A DNA stretch of 64,000 nucleotides from an uncultured Bacteroidales bacterium (GTDB lineage: Bacteria > Bacteroidota > Bacteroidia > Bacteroidales > UBA932): the NCBI GenBank assembly GCA_905234485.1, contig CAJOHV010000001.1, positions 1 to 64,000 of the forward strand. The letters are read 5' to 3'. Under the pieces are notes generated by a model. The model was given only the letters and a program-made list of their open reading frames with translations. It searched no databases and was not told the DNA's origin. Each line of letters starts with the position of its first letter. Position 1 is the first letter of the stretch. The position numbers and the translations under genes are program-made. Below, piece after piece: positions 61,488 through 64,000 of the stretch.

Positions 61488-61667
61488 TTATTCTATGTTC
61501 GACAATTTCTCTCTTGCTGTTCTCAGATACTCGCGGCACTTCCCTATCAATTCCTCAGCCTCGGCGAGATAGTTGTCCATCTCGCCCAGCCCCGTCTGCG
61601 GGTCCTCCACCTTCCGCGCTATCTCCTCCAGGCGCTCCACCGCCTTCGCGTAATCGAAAATCTCCAT
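61488..61667 (-). CDS. xseB: Exodeoxyribonuclease VII small subunit
   Basis: Small partner of the single-strand-specific exonuclease VII, 59 residues. The sequence MEIFDYAKAVERLEEIARKVEDP...EAEELIGKCREYL matches XseB, a helical hairpin that coils with XseA. The frame is open further upstream, but that would run into the palindromic repeat; the start at 61667 is just after the repeat. It is separated from xseA by 141 bases, nearly all repeat. Confidence 0.88.
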   Translation of the reverse strand: MEIFDYAKAVERLEEIARKVEDPQTGLGEMDNYLAEAEELIGKCREYLRTAREKLSNIE

Positions 61668-61681
61668 ATCAAAACTTATTA

Positions 61682-61805
61682 TTTCACGCAGAGGGGTTTG
61701 CCCCGGAGACCTGTGGCCGCCCGTGGCCACATGAACGGGAGGGGCCCACGAAGTGGGAGGGATGAGCGAAGCGAAGGTTTTCCGGGGCAACCCCTATGCG
61801 TGAAA
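61682..61805. repeat. Palindromic element between xseA and xseB
   Basis: Arms of 26 and 25 bases (61682-61707 and 61781-61805), starting TTTCACGCA, differ at one base and one indel. Inside are TGTGGCC/GGCCACA and CCCAC-GAA-GTGGG hairpins and TGAGCGAAGCGA before GTTTTCC. The order of parts is the same as in the ribF element. The element ends three bases before the xseA stop codon and starts 14 bases before the xseB ATG. Confidence 0.85.
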
Positions 61806-61808
61806 ATT

Positions 61809-62966
61809 CTATACATTATCTACTGTTGCTGCTATTGTTCCGTCTGATAACATTATGGTTATTGTGTCACCTTTTGCGACGTTCTTTATTGATTTGATCA
61901 CACGTCCATTCGCGTCCACGGCGAGGGTGTAACCACGGCTGAGGACGGCGCGGGGGTCGGCGGCTTTGATGCGGCGGTCCAATTCATCGAGCGCCGAGAG
62001 GCGCTGCTGAATCTTCGCCGCAAAAGCCCGCGCCAGCCGCGCCCCGAGGCTGCCGATGCGCTCGTCTTCCGCCATGTACATCTGGATGAACTCGTCCGCC
62101 AGAGCGGTCGGGGTCTTCACGAACCTGTATGCAACCATGTCCGCGACATGGTAATCGCGGTCGTGGCCGATGGCGGTGAACACGGGAATCGGGCACTGGG
62201 CGATCGCGAGCGCGAGGCCGTAGTCGTCGAAGCAGGCGAGGTCCAGGTTCGAGCCGCCGCCGCGAAGGATTAGGACCGCGTCGTAGCCGGGATGCTTTGA
62301 ACCGGTTCCGCCTGCCGCTGTTGCACGTCCCTTCGTTCCCTTGGCGTTCCCCGCCGCTTCGACCGCGCCGAGCGCGTCCGCGATGCTTTCAGGAGCGGAA
62401 TCTCCCTGCATGGTCGCGGGGAAAAGGTCCACTTCGAAATAAAAGCCGTATTGATTCTCAGTGAGGTGACGCTTGAAATCTCCGAAGCCCGCGGCGTCCG
62501 GAGCTGAGATTACTGCCAGTTTGTAAGGTATTACCGCGAGAACCAGTTCCTGCTGAAGGTCCATCATCCCCTCCTCCTGCAGCATCTTGATAGTCTGCTG
62601 CTTACGGAGTTCCGCATCGCCAACCGTGAATTCGGGATTGATGTCATCCACCACGAGGCTCAGACCATACAGTTCGGAGTAATTCACCTCCGCCAGCACG
62701 AGCACCTGCTGCCCCACTTCCAGTTCTTTTCCCGTGGCGTCTTTGAAGAATGCGCGAAGCAGCGGATACTTGGACTTCCAGATCACGGCCTTGACCTTCG
62801 CGAGTTGCCGGCCATCCTCACTCTGGACCAAATCCAGATAGCAGTGGCCGTTCATTCTTGCCTGCACTGCCGCAATCTCCGCCTTCACCCAAACCTTCTC
62901 CGGGAAGAGCTCCGTCAGCCCATCCTTAATCGTACTTTGAAGTGTCCGCAGATCCATGTACTCCAT
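61809..62966 (-). CDS. xseA: Exodeoxyribonuclease VII large subunit
   Basis: Catalytic subunit of exonuclease VII, which degrades single-stranded DNA to oligonucleotides; cytosolic, in repair and recombination. The 385-residue protein has the N-terminal OB-fold (VWVKAEIAAVQARMNGHCYLDLV at about 27-49) and a C-terminal domain with VLILRGGGSNLDL, PVFTAIGHDRDY and the coiled-coil stalk. Of three possible starts (62975 TTG, 62966 ATG, 62957 ATG) the second is chosen; the TTG lies in the -7 box. It begins the glycogen operon transcript. Confidence 0.9.
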   Translation of the reverse strand: MEYMDLRTLQSTIKDGLTELFPEKVWVKAEIAAVQARMNGHCYLDLVQSEDGRQLAKVKAVIWKSKYPLLRAFFKDATGKELEVGQQVLVLAEVNYSELYGLSLVVDDINPEFTVGDAELRKQQTIKMLQEEGMMDLQQELVLAVIPYKLAVISAPDAAGFGDFKRHLTENQYGFYFEVDLFPATMQGDSAPESIADALGAVEAAGNAKGTKGRATAAGGTGSKHPGYDAVLILRGGGSNLDLACFDDYGLALAIAQCPIPVFTAIGHDRDYHVADMVAYRFVKTPTALADEFIQMYMAEDERIGSLGARLARAFAAKIQQRLSALDELDRRIKAADPRAVLSRGYTLAVDANGRVIKSIKNVAKGDTITIMLSDGTIAATVDNV

Positions 62967-62972
62967 ACCACT

Positions 62973-62980
62973 CAAAGATA
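62973..62980 (-). promoter_or_regulatory. -7 box of xseA and the glycogen operon, predicted leaderless
   Basis: TATCTTTG on the minus strand ends six bases before the ATG at 62966. It is probably the main promoter of the xseA-to-ribF operon, since I see no other strong -7 box before ribF. Confidence 0.5.
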
Positions 62981-62992
62981 CGATTTTTTACT

Positions 62993-63000
62993 TAGATTTG
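62993..63000 (+). promoter_or_regulatory. -7 box of the transposase gene
   Basis: TAGATTTG on the plus strand is 28 bases before the ATG at 63029; it is divergent from the xseA promoter. This piece of DNA is visibly richer in A and T. Confidence 0.45.
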
Positions 63001-63028
63001 CATCAGTAAATCCTAACACTTAAATGAT

Positions 63029-64000
63029 ATGTCAAAACTTCAATTCCGCCCCGGCTTTCAACACATCTGTCAGCTCTCCGCCGATAAGGGAATCATCTTT
63101 TACACTATCGCTGACATCCTCGTTTATTATTCAATCTTTGCAATCAGGTGTATTAAGGAAGAGATTATTGTGCTTGCCATCAGCATCATGCTTAATCACG
63201 TTCATTTCGAAGGCTATTTCAAACTGGAATCACGCATGGTCGCACTCCTGCACGGAATCAATACTTCATTCGCAAAGACCTATAATTCCAATTACCACCT
63301 ACAAGGTCCAGTGTTCCACCATGGCTTTCAGCACAGTCAAAGATACGGCGAACAGAAAATCAGGGACGCTTTCATCTACATAGGAAATAATGGCAAAGTC
63401 AAAACTCCTGGAATTAATGCCGAGGATTATCGATGGAACCTCATAAAGTACTTGGCGTCTCCCAATCCATTCAGCGATATGATTGACTATAAGACGGCGA
63501 GCCCAAATCTGTTATACCTTCTCTCTGACGTGTTGAACCGAAGACGCAAACTTCAACCCCTTGACTATGGTTTTTTTGGCGATAAGTATCTAGCGCTCAA
63601 TGAAATTGAAAGGCAGCAACTTATCGATTTCATCATCTCGGTATACTATTGTCTGGACAGGGAAAAGATTATGCCTCTGTACGGCACTTATGACAATATC
63701 TGTACTGCCCTTAATGCAGTATCCGGCAGCGAACACGGTTTTGTCGACGATCTCTCAAAAGAAGATTACAGGCATTACTACAAGATGATGTCCATTTGCA
63801 GGCGACTTGGATACGACATTACGAAGCTTAGGTCGTTTTCAACCCTAAGCTTAGCCGAATCGTCGAAGCTTGGCACCGAAAATGCCTTAAGCTTCGCACT
63901 CGAGCAAAACTATGGTTTTAGGAAACTGGCATCGACCCTCAGAGCGGAATCCGGTTGTTCAGACTACGAACTCGCGAAGTTCTTCCACCTGCTGGATTAA
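63029..64000 (+). CDS. IS200-like / REP-associated tyrosine transposase (Y1, HUH)
   Basis: A 323-residue protein ending with TAA at the last base of the window. The first 150 residues resemble the Y1 transposase (TnpA_REP, RAYT-like): LNHVH with the HUH pair His57/His59, SFAKTYNSNYHLQGPVFHHGF, a candidate catalytic Tyr117 in FIYIGNN and DYRWNLIKYLASPNPFS. These enzymes cut single-stranded DNA at hairpins. The C-terminal half carries no motif I know. The gene is AT-richer than its neighbours, suggesting transfer. No terminal inverted repeats of an IS were seen; a domesticated RAYT is likely. Confidence 0.75.
   Translation: MSKLQFRPGFQHICQLSADKGIIFYTIADILVYYSIFAIRCIKEEIIVLAISIMLNHVHFEGYFKLESRMVALLHGINTSFAKTYNSNYHLQGPVFHHGFQHSQRYGEQKIRDAFIYIGNNGKVKTPGINAEDYRWNLIKYLASPNPFSDMIDYKTASPNLLYLLSDVLNRRRKLQPLDYGFFGDKYLALNEIERQQLIDFIISVYYCLDREKIMPLYGTYDNICTALNAVSGSEHGFVDDLSKEDYRHYYKMMSICRRLGYDITKLRSFSTLSLAESSKLGTENALSFALEQNYGFRKLASTLRAESGCSDYELAKFFHLLD
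63824..63894. repeat. Cluster of four AAGCTT sites, one in a hairpin
   Basis: AAGCTT occurs at 63824, 63847, 63866 and 63889 near the 3' end of the transposase gene. The first two form a 9-bp perfect stem, AAGCTTAGG (63824-63832) with CCTAAGCTT (63844-63852). Confidence 0.55.

Noticed and set aside
62975..62975. TTG start of xseA (and similarly TTG starts of the EEP nuclease and ClpN genes)
   Set aside because: Each TTG lies inside the -7 promoter box and would not be in the mRNA; ATG codons 7-9 bases further on are better.
63029..64000. Complete insertion sequence
   Set aside because: No terminal inverted repeats or target duplication are visible on the left side, and the right side is outside the window; IS200-like elements lack such repeats anyway.

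Overview
The window looks like a chromosome segment of a Bacteroidota, most likely Bacteroidales, with a base composition of roughly 55-58% GC. The evidence is the repeated -7 promoter box TAnnTTTG (often TAAATTTG or TATCTTTG), the absence of Shine-Dalgarno-like sites before most starts, and family-typical genes: M13 and M49 lipoprotein peptidases, FKBP and OmpA-like lipoproteins, DUF4293, a DUF3822-like protein, the ileS-dksA-lspA order and a GH57/GT4 glycogen operon. Most of the window is dense, vertically inherited housekeeping sequence. I see no rRNA, tRNA, CRISPR array, prophage or plasmid backbone, and no gene-free stretch longer than about 200 bases.

Layout. 1-2.4 kb: class II aldolase (-), then gmk-nadD (+). 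2.4-6.3 kb: secreted EEP-family nuclease (-) divergent from an M13 peptidase and a GlcNAc-kinase-like ATPase (+). 6.4-9.8 kb: dnaK, with a frameshifting deletion near its 5' end, an OmpA-like lipoprotein and an RluA-type pseudouridine synthase. 9.7-15.7 kb, all on the minus strand: a short AraC-type regulator, two tandem YitT-family membrane proteins behind leuS, and a Cys-rich SPOR lipoprotein. 15.7-23.4 kb: phoH; gyrA plus a TPR protein (-); then a stand-alone ClpN protein, a membrane LytTR regulator, DUF4293 and a nucleoside phosphorylase (+). 23.4-33.6 kb: prfA/mazG divergent pair, rsmD with two small neighbours, an nrnA-FKBP-MATE-kinase operon, ackA, and a reduced ComEC. 33.7-38.8 kb: PEGA-domain protein and a 735-residue EF-hand membrane protein (-), DUF389 membrane protein (+). 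39-46 kb: operon ileS-dksA-like-lspA-GH27-gtrA-CNNM (-). 46-49.6 kb: cvpA-tsaB (+), then greA, HIT and TlpA-like genes (-). 49.4-63 kb: DPP III with a 46-codon partner, and a long minus-strand operon xseA-xseB-glgB-debranching enzyme-glycogen synthase-GH57 amylase-glycogen phosphorylase-ribF, encoding making, branching and breakdown of glycogen. The last kilobase is an AT-richer IS200-like/REP-associated (Y1, HUH) transposase gene.

The most interesting signal is not a gene. Several palindromic, hairpin-rich units share an architecture. One of about 125 bp lies in frame inside ribF and adds about 42 codons. A cousin of about 124 bp lies between xseA and xseB, and a looser hairpin array lies at 38.8-38.97 kb. 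They share GCGNAGC-type mini-hairpins, and an HUH/Y1 transposase of the kind that mobilises REP palindromes sits 1.2 kb from one of them. Separately, a 73-bp terminator module occurs twice between convergent genes with compensatory stem changes. At least six genes have a -7 box ending only 4-7 nt before the start codon, predicting leaderless mRNAs.
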